A stretch of 64,000 bases of DNA from Mycolicibacterium aubagnense (GCF_010730955.1 NZ_AP022577.1:3534001-3598000); one strand, 5' to 3'; shown: positions 52,703-61,740, numbered from the stretch's first letter. Translations and numbers: made by a program. The notes: generated from the sequence alone by a model not told the origin.

Positions 52703-53940
52703 CAGTGGCCCCCGGACTTGGCGCACGCGGCCGCCAATGCCGACTTCTCGCGGCCGAGTTCGGCGCGCGCGATGGTGCGCATGTGGACCTCGTCGGGCCC
52801 GTCGAACAAGCGCATGGCGCGGTGCCAGCCGTAAAGCCGGGCCAGCGGCACGTCATCGCAGATTCCGGCGGCGCCGTGCACCTGGATGGCGCGATCGATC
52901 ACGTCGCACGCGACCTGCGGGGCCACCGACTTGATCTGCGACACCAGCACGTGCGCGGCCTTGTTGCCCTGTTGGTCGATGGTCCAGGCTGCCTTCTCGC
53001 ACAAGAGCCTGGCTTGATCTATCGCGTTGCGCGACTTGGCAATCGACTCACGCACCACGCCCTGCTCGGCCAGCGGCTTGCCGAATGCCACGCGCGTGGA
53101 CACCCGGTGGATCATCAGGGCCAGGGCACGCTCGGCGGCGCCGAGAGCGCGCATGCAGTGGTGGATGCGGCCCGGCCCCAGCCGCGCCTGCGCGATGGCG
53201 AAACCGGAGCCCTCTTCGTGCAGCAGGTTCTCCACCGGAACGCGGACGTTGTCGAAGACGATTTCGCAGTGCCCGTGCTGGTCCTGCCAGCCGAACACCG
53301 GCAGCGACCGCTGGATGTCCACACCAGGGGTGTCGACGGGCACCAGGATCATCGACTGCTGGGCATGCGATGCCGCATCAGGATTGGTGCGGCCCATGAC
53401 GATCAGAATCGTGCAGCGCGGGTCGGCGGCGCCGGTGATCCACCACTTGCGGCCGTTGATGACGTAGTCCCCGCCGTCGCGCAGCATCGTCGTCTCGATG
53501 TTGCGCGCATCCGAGGACGCCACGGCCGGCTCCGTCATGGCGAAGGCGCTGCGGATTTCACCATTGAGTAGGGGTTCGAGCCACTGCTTGCGCTGTTGCT
53601 CGTTGGCGAACAGGTGCAGGGTCTCCATGTTGCCGGTGTCCGGCGCCGCACAGTTGATGGCCTCGGGGGCGATCTCCATGCTCCAACCGGAAATCTCGGC
53701 CAGCGGCGCGTACTCCAGGTTGGTCAGCCCGGACTCGGCGGGCAGGAACAAGTTCCACAAGCCGCGCTTGCGCGCCTCGATCTTGAGCTCCTCGACCACC
53801 GGCGGCACCGTGTGGTCCTTCGGGCCCTTCTCCTCGCGATAGGCGTGGTAGGAGGCCTCGGCGGGCAGCACGAGCTCGGTCATGAACTCGGTGAGCCTGT
53901 GCTGGTAATCCTGCGCTTTTGCCGACAACGCGAAGTCCAT
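52702..53940 (-). CDS. fadE2: Acyl-CoA dehydrogenase FadE2-like
   Basis: A 412-residue acyl-CoA dehydrogenase (403 in M. tuberculosis FadE2). FAD-binding AFAMTEPAVASSDARN and KWWITGAADPRC are present. TRVAFGKPLAEQGVV leads to the C-terminal helices. GPDEVH near the end carries the acid of the ACAD10/11-like group. I chose ATG at 53940 (MDFALSAKAQDY); ATG at 53949 is possible. It is translationally coupled to ptpB. The acyl substrate is unknown. Confidence 0.9.
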   Translation of the reverse strand: MDFALSAKAQDYQHRLTEFMTELVLPAEASYHAYREEKGPKDHTVPPVVEELKIEARKRGLWNLFLPAESGLTNLEYAPLAEISGWSMEIAPEAINCAAPDTGNMETLHLFANEQQRKQWLEPLLNGEIRSAFAMTEPAVASSDARNIETTMLRDGGDYVINGRKWWITGAADPRCTILIVMGRTNPDAASHAQQSMILVPVDTPGVDIQRSLPVFGWQDQHGHCEIVFDNVRVPVENLLHEEGSGFAIAQARLGPGRIHHCMRALGAAERALALMIHRVSTRVAFGKPLAEQGVVRESIAKSRNAIDQARLLCEKAAWTIDQQGNKAAHVLVSQIKSVAPQVACDVIDRAIQVHGAAGICDDVPLARLYGWHRAMRLFDGPDEVHMRTIARAELGREKSALAAACAKSGGH

Positions 53941-54067
53941 GACCGCCACGATATGCCACTTGTCTAACGATGTGACGGGCGGTCGGTAGCGCAGTCGTCA
54001 GGGCCGTGCGCGACGACGGATTCCCTCCCCGCGACGACTTCGGGGAGGGAATCCGGGTTCGGTGCGG

Positions 54068-54307
54068 TCAGCGGACCTGGCCGGGCATCAGGGTGGCGAC
54101 GCGGTAGATGCCGTGGTGCCAGAGCACCCCGGGCATCGGCACCCCTGCCGGCGGCGCGATGGTCGAGGGGGTGGCGACCACGTGCGGCGGCCGCACGTCG
54201 GGGCCGAGGGTCGTGGCGCCGGCGGCGCCGGCCAGGCCGAGTGCCGAGCCACCGAGGATGCCGGCGGCAATGATCGAGAAGCCGAAGGTGCGGGTGGTGA
54301 TGCTCAT
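54068..54307 (-). CDS. Small exported protein
   Basis: A 79-residue protein with a clear Sec signal peptide: MSITTRTFGFSIIAAGILGG, then a hydrophobic core ending in AGA or AGAAGA near residue 30. The mature part is about 50 residues, Pro-rich (PPHVVATPSTIAPPAGVPMPG), and ends in HHGIYRVATLMPGQVR. No lipobox. I recognise no family. ATG at 54307 has GGAGAATTCAG upstream. It is divergent from the response regulator gene, so the two may share control. Confidence 0.7.
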   Translation of the reverse strand: MSITTRTFGFSIIAAGILGGSALGLAGAAGATTLGPDVRPPHVVATPSTIAPPAGVPMPGVLWHHGIYRVATLMPGQVR

Positions 54308-54432
54308 CTGAATTCTCCTGTGTGAGTAAGCTTTTGGTGTGTTGCCCCGGTGTGCTCCGGTGATGACTCAAGAGTGCCGCAGGGCGGGCTCGCGGTCTGT
54401 CCGGCGATCGGCCGGTAGACCGGTGGATTCGG

Positions 54433-54454
54433 GTGTCCCCTGATCGGGGGACAC
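54433..54454. promoter_or_regulatory. Palindrome upstream of the two-component operon
   Basis: Perfect 8-bp arms GTGTCCCC (54433-54440) and GGGGACAC (54447-54454) flank TGATCG, 59 bp before the response-regulator start. This suits a dimeric LuxR-type regulator, so autoregulation is likely but unproven. The remaining 206-bp gap (54308-54513) shows no gene. Confidence 0.5.
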
Positions 54455-54513
54455 GCGGCCGTCAATTGGCGATCGGAGTTACTTTTCGCCGGCCGCCGTG
54501 CGACGCTGACGGC

Positions 54514-55155
54514 ATGACCGACGAACGGGTTCGCGTGGTGGTGGGTGACGACCACCCGATGTTTCGCGACGGCGTCGTCCGGGCGCTGACGGCGAGTGGC
54601 GCCATCGAGGTGCTGGCCGAAGCGGACGACGGGACGTCGGCGTTGGAGGCGATCCGTACGCACAAGCCCCAGGTGGCTCTGCTGGATTACCGCATGCCCG
54701 GCATGGACGGCGCCGAGGTGGCGGCGGCGGTGTTGCGCGACGGACTGCCGACCCGGGTACTGCTGCTGTCCGCCCACGACGAGGCCGAGATCGTGTACCG
54801 GGCCCTGCAGGATGGCGCGGCCGGTTTCCTGCCGAAAGAGTCGACTCGCAGTGAGCTCGTCAACGCGATCCTCGAATGTGCCAAGGGCCGTGACGTCGTC
54901 GCCCCCAGCCTGGCCGCGGGGCTCGCCGGGGAGATCCGGCGCCGGGCCGAGCCCGACGCCCCGGCGCTCAGTCCGCGCGAGCGGGAGGTGCTGCAGCTGA
55001 TCGCCAAGGGCACGACCATCCCCGCCATGGCCAAGGAGCTGTACCTGGCGCCGTCGACCGTCAAGACCCATGTGCAGCGGCTGTACGAGAAGCTCGGGGT
55101 CGGGGACCGCGCCGCGGCCGTGGCCGAGGCGATGCGTCGGAAGTTGCTGGACTGA
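54514..55155 (+). CDS. NarL/LuxR-type response regulator
   Basis: A 213-residue regulator. The receiver domain has the acidic pair D12/D13 (GDDHPMFRDG), the phosphorylation site D58 (VALLDYRMPG) and the Lys in FLPKES. The C-terminal LuxR HTH reads LSPREREVLQLIAKGTT, then LAPSTVKTHVQRLYEKLGV. ATG at 54514 has no RBS and may be leaderless. The histidine kinase gene starts 1 bp after its stop, so the pair is co-expressed. Targets are unknown; the palindrome at 54433-54454 and the divergent small exported protein gene are candidates. Confidence 0.92.
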   Translation: MTDERVRVVVGDDHPMFRDGVVRALTASGAIEVLAEADDGTSALEAIRTHKPQVALLDYRMPGMDGAEVAAAVLRDGLPTRVLLLSAHDEAEIVYRALQDGAAGFLPKESTRSELVNAILECAKGRDVVAPSLAAGLAGEIRRRAEPDAPALSPREREVLQLIAKGTTIPAMAKELYLAPSTVKTHVQRLYEKLGVGDRAAAVAEAMRRKLLD

Positions 55156-55156
55156 C

Positions 55157-56341
55157 GTGAGCTCGACACTCAGCCGGATCGGTGAGTACCTGGCCGCCGA
55201 GCCGGTGCGGATATCCGCCGGGCTGCGGCTCCCGCTGATCGCGCTGATCGGCGTCCTGGTGTGGATCTGGGAAGTCGACCACTGGCTGCCCGAGCTGTAC
55301 GCGGCGATCCTGGGGCTGTACGCGATCGCGGCGGTGATCTGGTTGGTGGCAGTGCTGCGCGGCCCGGTGCCACGTTGGGCGGACTGGGCGTCCACCGGCA
55401 TCGACCTGGCGGTGATCCTCTCGCTGTGCCTGGTGTCCGGCGGCGCGACGGCGGCCCTGCTGCCGGTCTTCTTCCTGCTGCCGATCTCGGTCGCGTTCCA
55501 GGACCGGCCCATGCTGACAGCGGCGATCGGCACCGTGACGGCCACGGGCTATCTGGCGGTGTGGATCTTCTACTCCAAACACGACGACCGCATGGGCCTG
55601 CCGAACATGGTCTACACCCATTTCGGGTTCCTGGTCTGGCTTGCGGTCGCCACCACGGTGCTGTGCTTCGTCCTGGTCCGGCGCCAGGAGCGCGTGCAGG
55701 CCCTGCAGGAGGTCCGCCGCCAGTTGGTGTCCGAGGCCATGCAGTCCGACGAGCGGCACAACCGGGAAGTGGCCGAGGGGCTGCACGACGGCCCGTTGCA
55801 GACCCTGCTGGCGGCCCGGCTCCAGCTGGATGAAATCCGGGAACGCACGCCCGGCCCGGAACTCGACGCGGTGTACGTGGCGTTGGAAGACACCGCGGCG
55901 GCACTGCGCTTGACGGTCACCGAGCTGCACCCGCAGGTGCTCGCTCAGCTCGGCCTGACGCCGGCGGTGCGGGAACTGTTGCGGCAGTTCGAGTCTCGCT
56001 ACGGGGTGGACGTGCGGGCCGACCTCGAGGAGGTCGGCAAGCCCGACTCGCAGCAACTGCTGTACCGGGCGGCTCGCGAGCTGCTCACAAACATCGGCAA
56101 GCATGCGCAAGCCTCGTCGGTCTCGGTGCGGCTGGGCCGGATCGGCGATCGCGTCGTCCTGACGGTGTCGGACGACGGCGTCGGCTTCGACCCGGCCGCG
56201 GTGGCCGAGTACGTAGCCGACGGACACATCGGCCTGGGTTCGTTGCTGGCGCGGTTGGATGCGATGGGTGGTTCGATGCTCGTCGACTCCGCCGATGGCG
56301 GCACCCGCGTCACGGTCACCTCACCCCCTGAACGCGCCTGA
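55157..56341 (+). CDS. NarL-family sensor histidine kinase
   Basis: A 394-residue membrane kinase. About five membrane helices fill residues 20-175, with short loops, so it probably senses within the membrane. The HisKA_3 dimerisation domain has the phosphoacceptor H210 in AEGLHDGPLQTLL. The ATP-binding domain shows NIGKHAQA and DDGVGFDP, then GLGSLLARLDAMGG. It would phosphorylate the neighbouring response regulator. GTG at 55157 follows the regulator stop by 1 bp. The signal is unknown. Confidence 0.92.
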   Translation: MSSTLSRIGEYLAAEPVRISAGLRLPLIALIGVLVWIWEVDHWLPELYAAILGLYAIAAVIWLVAVLRGPVPRWADWASTGIDLAVILSLCLVSGGATAALLPVFFLLPISVAFQDRPMLTAAIGTVTATGYLAVWIFYSKHDDRMGLPNMVYTHFGFLVWLAVATTVLCFVLVRRQERVQALQEVRRQLVSEAMQSDERHNREVAEGLHDGPLQTLLAARLQLDEIRERTPGPELDAVYVALEDTAAALRLTVTELHPQVLAQLGLTPAVRELLRQFESRYGVDVRADLEEVGKPDSQQLLYRAARELLTNIGKHAQASSVSVRLGRIGDRVVLTVSDDGVGFDPAAVAEYVADGHIGLGSLLARLDAMGGSMLVDSADGGTRVTVTSPPERA

Positions 56342-56426
56342 ACGTGGCCGGACGTTTCGCGTCCGCTCGGCGGTTATGGCGAAAAAATCTTCGTTGGCAG
56401 TGGGGTCGCGGCGGTAGCGTCGCGCC

Positions 56427-57323
56427 ATGAAACTGCGCATTCTGATCGGCCTGCTGGTCGCGGCGGTGGTGGCGTTGGTCGTGAACGCCGTGGTCGTGGC
56501 ACACACCGGCCGAGCGGCGGAACCGTTCGCCGGCGGCCACGTCCTGAAACTCGATGGACCCGACCTGAACGTCCGCGAGTACGGTCCACCCGGTGACCGG
56601 GCAATCGTTCTGCTGCACGGATATTCGGCCTCTATCGAATGGTGGGAGAAGGTCGCACCGGCGCTGGCCGCGCATCAGCGGGTGATCGCCGTCGACCTCG
56701 TCGGCCACGGTGGTTCCGAGGCCCCGACCGACGCCGCGCCCTACCACGCCGACGGCCAGGCCGAGGCCGTCCACCGGGCGCTGGCGGCGCTGGGAGTCCG
56801 GCACGCCGTGCTGGTCGGGCATTCGATGGGCGGCAAGGTGGCTGCCGAGTTCGCCACGAAGTACCCGGAAATGGTTGAGCGTGTGGTGGTTTCGGATACT
56901 CCCGCCGCCGAGGATCTGGTGTCCATGCCGTTGCTCGGGAAGATGCTGTGCTGGCCGGCCATCGGGCCTGCGCTGGATCATTTCCGCGGCGTCGACGCGA
57001 TCAGCGAAAGCTCGCTGCAGACGGGGTTCGCCGCCGACTATCCGGTCCCGCCGTTGGCTTACCGGTCCTTGAAGCAGCTGACCTACGCGGGAGTGTGCGA
57101 CTCCAAGGAAGCCGGCCGTCCCGTTGCGGAAACGCTGAAAGGGCTGGGCAAACCCGTGCTGGTGCTCTGGGGTGACAGGGACGTCCTGACCCCGACAGCG
57201 CCCAATGTCGCGCGCTACACCGCGGCCGGCTTGCCGCCGCACCTCATCGCAGGTTCGGGGCACAGCCCCATGGTCGAGAAGCCCGACCAATTCCTCGCGG
57301 CGATAGGCGATTTCGTCCGCTGA
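56427..57323 (+). CDS. Alpha/beta hydrolase with N-terminal membrane anchor
   Basis: A 298-residue alpha/beta hydrolase. An uncleaved-looking hydrophobic N-terminus (LIGLLVAAVVALVVNAVVVA) suggests export or anchoring outside the membrane. The nucleophile elbow is GHSMGGK, VLWGDRDVLTP carries the Asp and GSGHSPMVEKP the catalytic His. The oxyanion strand is IVLLHGYSASIEWW. It may be an esterase or lipase; the substrate is unknown. ATG at 56427. The gene lies 85 bp after the histidine kinase on the same strand and ends before strong hairpins. Confidence 0.85.
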   Translation: MKLRILIGLLVAAVVALVVNAVVVAHTGRAAEPFAGGHVLKLDGPDLNVREYGPPGDRAIVLLHGYSASIEWWEKVAPALAAHQRVIAVDLVGHGGSEAPTDAAPYHADGQAEAVHRALAALGVRHAVLVGHSMGGKVAAEFATKYPEMVERVVVSDTPAAEDLVSMPLLGKMLCWPAIGPALDHFRGVDAISESSLQTGFAADYPVPPLAYRSLKQLTYAGVCDSKEAGRPVAETLKGLGKPVLVLWGDRDVLTPTAPNVARYTAAGLPPHLIAGSGHSPMVEKPDQFLAAIGDFVR

Positions 57324-57377
57324 TGGTTGGGCTGTCGCCAACAACGTGCTGCTGACATGGTCACCCTGCATTGACAA

Positions 57378-57395
57378 CGTCAGCACATGCTGACG
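57378..57395. terminator. Hairpin downstream of the alpha/beta hydrolase
   Basis: Perfect 7-bp arms CGTCAGC and GCTGACG close a 4-nt loop (ACAT), about 55 bp after the hydrolase stop. It precedes a much larger hairpin at 57455-57503. It could be the first of two terminators. Confidence 0.5.
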
Positions 57396-57454
57396 GGTCC
57401 CAGCCGGACATGCCGCACCTGGAGCCGACATGCCGATGGGTCAGACCGGTCGAC

Positions 57455-57503
57455 ATTGACGAAATGGTCGCCATCCCAAGGGGATAACGACCATTTCGTC
57501 AAT
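57455..57503. terminator. Long perfect hairpin, bidirectional terminator
   Basis: Perfect 16-bp arms (57455-57470 and 57488-57503) enclose a 17-nt segment that itself pairs ATCCC with GGGAT (57473-57477 and 57481-57485). Together they form about 21 base pairs. It lies between the convergent hydrolase and pntB genes, 17 bp from the pntB stop. There is no T-run, and the stem is unusually A/T-rich for this genome. Confidence 0.85.
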
Positions 57504-57520
57504 CTAGGGCGCAGCGAGAA

Positions 57521-58951
57521 CTACAGCGCCGCCAGGATGTCGTTGACACGGTCGCGGGCGTCGCCGAACAGCATCTGGCTGTTGTCGCGGAAGAACAGCG
57601 GGTTCTGCACGCCGGCGTAGCCCGAGGCCATGGAGCGCTTGAAGACGATGACGTTGTTGGCGTTCCACACCGTGAGCACCGGCATGCCGGCGATCGGGCT
57701 GCTCGGATCCTCGGAGGCGGCGGGGTTGACGGTGTCGTTGGCGCCGATGACGAGCACGACGTCGGTGTCGTCGAAGTCGTCGTTGATCTCGTCCATTTCC
57801 AGGACGATGTCGTAGGGCACCTTGGCTTCGGCCAGCAGCACGTTCATGTGACCGGGCAGACGACCGGCGACGGGGTGGATACCGAAGCGGACTGTGACGC
57901 CCCGCTCGCGCAGCTTGCGGGTCAGGTCGGCGACGCCGTACTGCGCCTGAGCGACGGCCATGCCGTAACCCGGGGTGATGATCACCGAACTCGCCGACGC
58001 GAGCATCTCGGCAGCGCCTTCGGCGGTGATCTCGCGGTGCTCGCCGTAGTCCTTGTCCTCGGCCGGGCCGGCCTCGATGCCGAAGCCGCCGGCAATCACG
58101 GAGATGAACGACCGGTTCATGGCCTTGCACATGATGTACGACAGGTAGGCACCGGAGGAGCCGACGAGCGCGCCGGTGATGATCAGCAGGTCGTTCGACA
58201 GCAGGAAGCCCGAGGCGGCCGCGGCCCAGCCGGAGTAGCTGTTGAGCATCGACACCACGACGGGCATGTCGCCGCCGCCGATGGAGGCGACCAGGTGCCA
58301 GCCGAGCAGTAGCGCGAGCACGGTGACGCCGACCAGCAGCCACAGGTTCGGGGAGATGCAGAACCACACGGTCAGCGCGACGAACAGGACCAGCGAGCCG
58401 ACGTTGAGGAAGTTCTTGCCGGGCAGCATCAGCGGCGCGGACTTGATCTTGGCCGAGAGCTTCAGGTTGGCCACGATCGAACCGGTGAAGGTCACCGCAC
58501 CGATGAACACGCCGATGAAGACCTCGGCAGAGTGGATGCCGAGCATGCCTTCCTTGGCCAGCTCGAGCGCGCCCTGGCCGTCGAGCTCGTGCTCGACGTG
58601 CAGGTAGCCGCTCCAGCCGACCAGCACGGCGGCCAGACCGACGAACGAGTGCAGCAGCGCGATCAGCTCGGGCATGCCCGTCATCTCGACGACACGGGCA
58701 CGCCATAGGCCGATGGCGGCACCGACGGCCATGGCGCCGATCAGCAGGGCCAGGCCGAGCGGCTCGATCTGCTTGTTGATGGCCAGGGTGATGGTGGCGA
58801 CCAGCGCCACGCCCATGCCGGCCATGCCGAAGGCGTTACCGGCCTTGGAGGTCTCGTGCTTGGAGAGCCCGGCCAGAGCGAGGATGAACAACAGGGCGGC
58901 CACCACATAAGCGGCGTTGGCGATATTGGTGATGGTTTCTGCGTTGAACAT
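57521..58951 (-). CDS. pntB: Proton-translocating transhydrogenase beta subunit
   Basis: A 476-residue protein (462 in E. coli). About nine membrane helices occupy residues 1-270. The NADP-binding domain III follows with [53 protein letters not shown] and [17 protein letters not shown]. With PntA it uses the proton gradient to make NADPH from NADH. ATG at 58951 has GGAACGG upstream. It lies 45 bp downstream of pntA on the same strand. Confidence 0.95.
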   Translation of the reverse strand: MFNAETITNIANAAYVVAALLFILALAGLSKHETSKAGNAFGMAGMGVALVATITLAINKQIEPLGLALLIGAMAVGAAIGLWRARVVEMTGMPELIALLHSFVGLAAVLVGWSGYLHVEHELDGQGALELAKEGMLGIHSAEVFIGVFIGAVTFTGSIVANLKLSAKIKSAPLMLPGKNFLNVGSLVLFVALTVWFCISPNLWLLVGVTVLALLLGWHLVASIGGGDMPVVVSMLNSYSGWAAAASGFLLSNDLLIITGALVGSSGAYLSYIMCKAMNRSFISVIAGGFGIEAGPAEDKDYGEHREITAEGAAEMLASASSVIITPGYGMAVAQAQYGVADLTRKLRERGVTVRFGIHPVAGRLPGHMNVLLAEAKVPYDIVLEMDEINDDFDDTDVVLVIGANDTVNPAASEDPSSPIAGMPVLTVWNANNVIVFKRSMASGYAGVQNPLFFRDNSQMLFGDARDRVNDILAAL

Positions 58952-58996
58952 GAATCCGTTCCAAAGGTTTCTGGGTGCTGATGCCGTTGGCCGGCT

Positions 58997-60529
58997 CTAG
59001 CTGCGGGAGAACATGGCCAGCATGCGGCGGGTCACCGCGAAGCCACCGAAGACATTGATGCTGGCGAGCAGAATTGCGACGCCGGCCAGGGCGGTGATCG
59101 GGGTGTTGTGATGCCCGATCTGCAGCAGGGCGCCGACCACGATGATTCCGGAGATCGCGTTGGTCACCGACATCAGCGGGGTGTGCAGCGCATGGTGCAC
59201 GTGCCCGATCACGTAGTAGCCGATCACGATCGCCAGCGCGAACACCGTCAAGTGGACCTGCAGGGCGGCCGGGGAAGCGGCGATGAGGGCGAACAGCACG
59301 GCCGCGGCACCGAAGGTGATGCCCAGACGACGCTGCGTCGACATGGGCTCCTTGACCTGCGAGACCACCGGCGCGGCGGCGGCAGCGGCAGCCGGAGCGG
59401 CGGAGACTTGCACCGGCGGCGGCGGCCAGGTGATCTCACCGTCGCGCACGACCGTCACGCCGCGCTGCACCACGTCCTCAAAATCGAGGAGGACAGTCCC
59501 ATCCTTCTCCGGGGTGAGCAGCTTGAGCAGGTTGACCAGGTTGGTGCCGTACAGCTGAGAGGCCTGCGCGGGCAGGCGGCCGGCCAGGTCGGTGTAGCCG
59601 ATGATCGTCACACCGTTATCGGTGACGACGGCCTGGTCTTTGACGGTGCCCTCGACGTTGCCGCCGTTGGCCGCGGCCATGTCGACGATCACGCTGCCGG
59701 CCTTCATCGAGGCCACCATCTCGCCAGTGATGATCCGCGGCGCGGGACGGCCCGGGATCAGCGCAGTGGTGATGATGATGTCGACGTCCTTGCACTGCTC
59801 GGCGTACAGCTGCGCCTCGCGGGCCTTGTAGTCGTCGTCCATCTCCTTGGCGTAACCGGTCGCCGAGACCTCGGCGGCCTCGTTCGCCACGGACAGGTAT
59901 TCACCGCCGAGGGAGGCGACCTGGTCGGCGACCTCGGGGCGCGGGTCGGTGGCGCGCACGATGGCGCCCAAGGATCCGGCGGCACCGATCGCGGCCAGAC
60001 CGGCCACACCGGCTCCGACGACGAGGACCTTGGCCGGGGGAACCTTGCCGGCGGCGGTGACCTGGCCGGTGAAGAACCGCCCAAAAGCGTGGGCGGCCTC
60101 GACGACGGCGCGGTAGCCGGCGATGTTCGCCATCGAGGACAGCACGTCCAGGGACTGGGCGCGCGAGATACGCGGCACCGCGTCCATGGCCAGCACGGTG
60201 ATCGGGCGGGTGGCGAGCTTCTCCAGCAGTTCCGGCTTCAGCGCCGGGGAGATGAGCGAGACCAGGGTGGCGCCGTCCTTGAGGGCGGCGATCTCACCGT
60301 CGTCAGGTGCGTTGACCTTGAGCACGATGTCGGCAGACAGGGCCTCTGCGGAGGAGCCGACACTGGCTCCGGCCTCTACATAGGCGGCGTCGGCGAAACT
60401 GGAGGCGGCACCCGCGCCGGACTCGACCACTACCGAATAGCCGAGCTTGATCAGCTGCCCGACGGTTGCAGGAGTGGCGGCAACCCGCGTCTCACCAGCC
60501 AGAGACTCGCGGGGAATCCCGATGATCAT
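58997..60529 (-). CDS. pntA: Transhydrogenase alpha subunit (fused PntAa-PntAb)
   Basis: A 510-residue subunit in one piece, like E. coli PntA. The NAD-binding domain I covers about residues 1-375 ([40 protein letters not shown], and the GGNVEGT loop). An Ala/Pro linker leads to about four membrane helices ([20 protein letters not shown] to the end). In M. tuberculosis the two parts are separate genes. I chose ATG at 60529 because MIIGIPRE is the family start; ATG at 60577 adds sixteen residues. The RBS is unclear for both. A tandem 18-bp repeat lies about 85-120 bp upstream. Confidence 0.9.
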   Translation of the reverse strand: MIIGIPRESLAGETRVAATPATVGQLIKLGYSVVVESGAGAASSFADAAYVEAGASVGSSAEALSADIVLKVNAPDDGEIAALKDGATLVSLISPALKPELLEKLATRPITVLAMDAVPRISRAQSLDVLSSMANIAGYRAVVEAAHAFGRFFTGQVTAAGKVPPAKVLVVGAGVAGLAAIGAAGSLGAIVRATDPRPEVADQVASLGGEYLSVANEAAEVSATGYAKEMDDDYKAREAQLYAEQCKDVDIIITTALIPGRPAPRIITGEMVASMKAGSVIVDMAAANGGNVEGTVKDQAVVTDNGVTIIGYTDLAGRLPAQASQLYGTNLVNLLKLLTPEKDGTVLLDFEDVVQRGVTVVRDGEITWPPPPVQVSAAPAAAAAAAPVVSQVKEPMSTQRRLGITFGAAAVLFALIAASPAALQVHLTVFALAIVIGYYVIGHVHHALHTPLMSVTNAISGIIVVGALLQIGHHNTPITALAGVAILLASINVFGGFAVTRRMLAMFSRS

Positions 60530-60613
60530 CGAATTCGATCCGATCTGTGTTGGTTTGCTTGCAAGAGTCTCCCCCATCCACGTCTGGATGGTGCTCTTGG
60601 CCCCCTATACCAG

Positions 60614-60649
60614 TTAGCAATCGCTTATAAATTAGCAGTCGCTCATAAC
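60614..60649. repeat. Tandem 18-bp repeat in the pntA promoter region
   Basis: TTAGCAATCGCTTATAAA (60614-60631) is followed directly by TTAGCAGTCGCTCATAAC (60632-60649), 15 of 18 identical. Each copy contains AGC-N4-GCT half-palindromes. TATAGG in the pntA direction lies just downstream. A head-to-tail arrangement with an 18-bp step suggests two regulator dimers binding on nearly the same DNA face. Confidence 0.65.
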
Positions 60650-60782
60650 TCGACCAAAAGTCCACGGTCGGGCGTTGCCCGGATATATCTACGTCGCGGG
60701 CAGAGATGTGGATACACCAAATTCCGGCCGGTGGGACGGCACGCGCCGAAACACCGGTCGGTGGGGTGAAATGCAGAGGCGG

Positions 60783-60893
60783 TTACACCGGGGGGTAGGC
60801 CGGGGGCGGGTATACGCCGCGGATGCCCCACGGGACCCAGTTGAAGAAGTACTCGACCTCGTCGCTCGCGTCGTAATCCGGACTCGGATCCAT
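60783..60893 (-). CDS. Small Pro/aromatic-rich conserved protein (Rv0157A-like by position)
   Basis: A 36-residue protein starting MDPSPDYDASDEVEYFFNWV and ending in a Pro/Tyr-rich stretch (PPPAYPPV). ATG at 60893 has GGAGG 6-10 bp upstream, an excellent site. An acidic first half and an aromatic/Pro second half with WVPWGIRGVYP are not random-looking. M. tuberculosis has a similarly tiny gene, Rv0157A, between pntB and Rv0158, so position supports it being real. The function is unknown. It is transcribed toward pntA, between the TetR gene and the tandem repeat. Confidence 0.7.
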   Translation of the reverse strand: MDPSPDYDASDEVEYFFNWVPWGIRGVYPPPAYPPV

Positions 60894-60992
60894 CAGTACC
60901 TCCAACCGACCAGCTTGTTACTCGCGAGTTTAGCTGCTGGACCCCGGTTGCGAGTGGCGGATCGGCCAGGGAAATGCCACGGCATAGACTGG

Positions 60993-61008
60993 CCAACCAG
61001 TTGATTGG
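60993..61008. promoter_or_regulatory. TetR-type operator before the Rv0158-like regulator
   Basis: CCAACCAGTTGATTGG is an imperfect palindrome (6 of 8 pairs). It matches 13 of the 16 central bases of the perfect palindrome before the aldehyde dehydrogenase gene (47420-47439). A -10 hexamer TAGAGT (61034-61039) follows, 8 bp before the ATG at 61048, consistent with a leaderless, autoregulated TetR gene. Confidence 0.5.
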
Positions 61009-61047
61009 GTCCCGGGTCGCGCGCCCGACTGCATAGAGTGAGCTGAC

Positions 61048-61740
61048 ATGTCCACAGAGTCGTCGACAAAAGGTTCTGCAACGGGGTCGCCCACGGGCGC
61101 GTCGTCTGCGTCGTATGGGTCGAACGGCTCGTCGCGGCGCGAGGAATTACTGGCGGTGGCCGCCAAGCTGTTCGCGGCGCGCGGCTACCACGGCACCCGC
61201 ATGGACGACGTCGCCGACGCTGTCGGGCTCAACAAGGCCACCGTCTACCACTACTACGCCAGCAAGTCGCTGATCCTCTGGGACATCTACAAGTCGACCG
61301 CCGACTTCACCGTCGACGCCTTGCATGATGACCCGACCGCCTCGGCCCGCGAGACGATCTTCAACTTCACCCGGCGCCTGCTGACCGGCATCGCCACCGA
61401 CCTGGAATCCGCGGCGGTGTACTTCCAGGAGGGGCCGTACATCACCGAATGGTTCACCGAGGAGCAGGTCGCCTACATCCGCAAGGCCGAGACCACGGTC
61501 TACGAACATGTCCGCGACGTCATCGACCGCGGCATCGCCAGCGGCGAGTTCAATGAGTGCGACTCGCATGTGCTGGCGCTGGGCTACATCGGGATGACGC
61601 TGGGCGCCTACCGGTGGCTGCGGCCGCACGGCCGGCGCACGGCTTCCGAGATCGCGGTCGAGTTCAGCACCGCACTGCTGCGCGGACTGATCCGCGACGA
61701 AACGATCCGCACCGAGGACCCCCTCGGCGGCGGCGCATAA
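61048..61740 (+). CDS. TetR family regulator (Rv0158-like)
   Basis: A 230-residue regulator with a Ser/Gly-rich disordered leader of about 28 residues. The HTH reads RREELLAVAAKLFAARGYHG, then VGLNKATVYHYYASKSLIL, a form common in mycobacterial lipid-metabolism TetR proteins. The C-terminal domain is helical. ATG at 61048 has no RBS but a TAGAGT -10 8 bp upstream, so a leaderless mRNA is likely. The acyl-CoA dehydrogenase gene follows 30 bp downstream and is the probable target along with its own promoter. Confidence 0.88.
   Translation: MSTESSTKGSATGSPTGASSASYGSNGSSRREELLAVAAKLFAARGYHGTRMDDVADAVGLNKATVYHYYASKSLILWDIYKSTADFTVDALHDDPTASARETIFNFTRRLLTGIATDLESAAVYFQEGPYITEWFTEEQVAYIRKAETTVYEHVRDVIDRGIASGEFNECDSHVLALGYIGMTLGAYRWLRPHGRRTASEIAVEFSTALLRGLIRDETIRTEDPLGGGA

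Noticed and set aside
59108..60769. A 553-codon plus-strand frame opposite pntA
   Set aside because: It is a shadow of pntA, with a low-complexity Gly/Arg/Asp/His composition and no domain.
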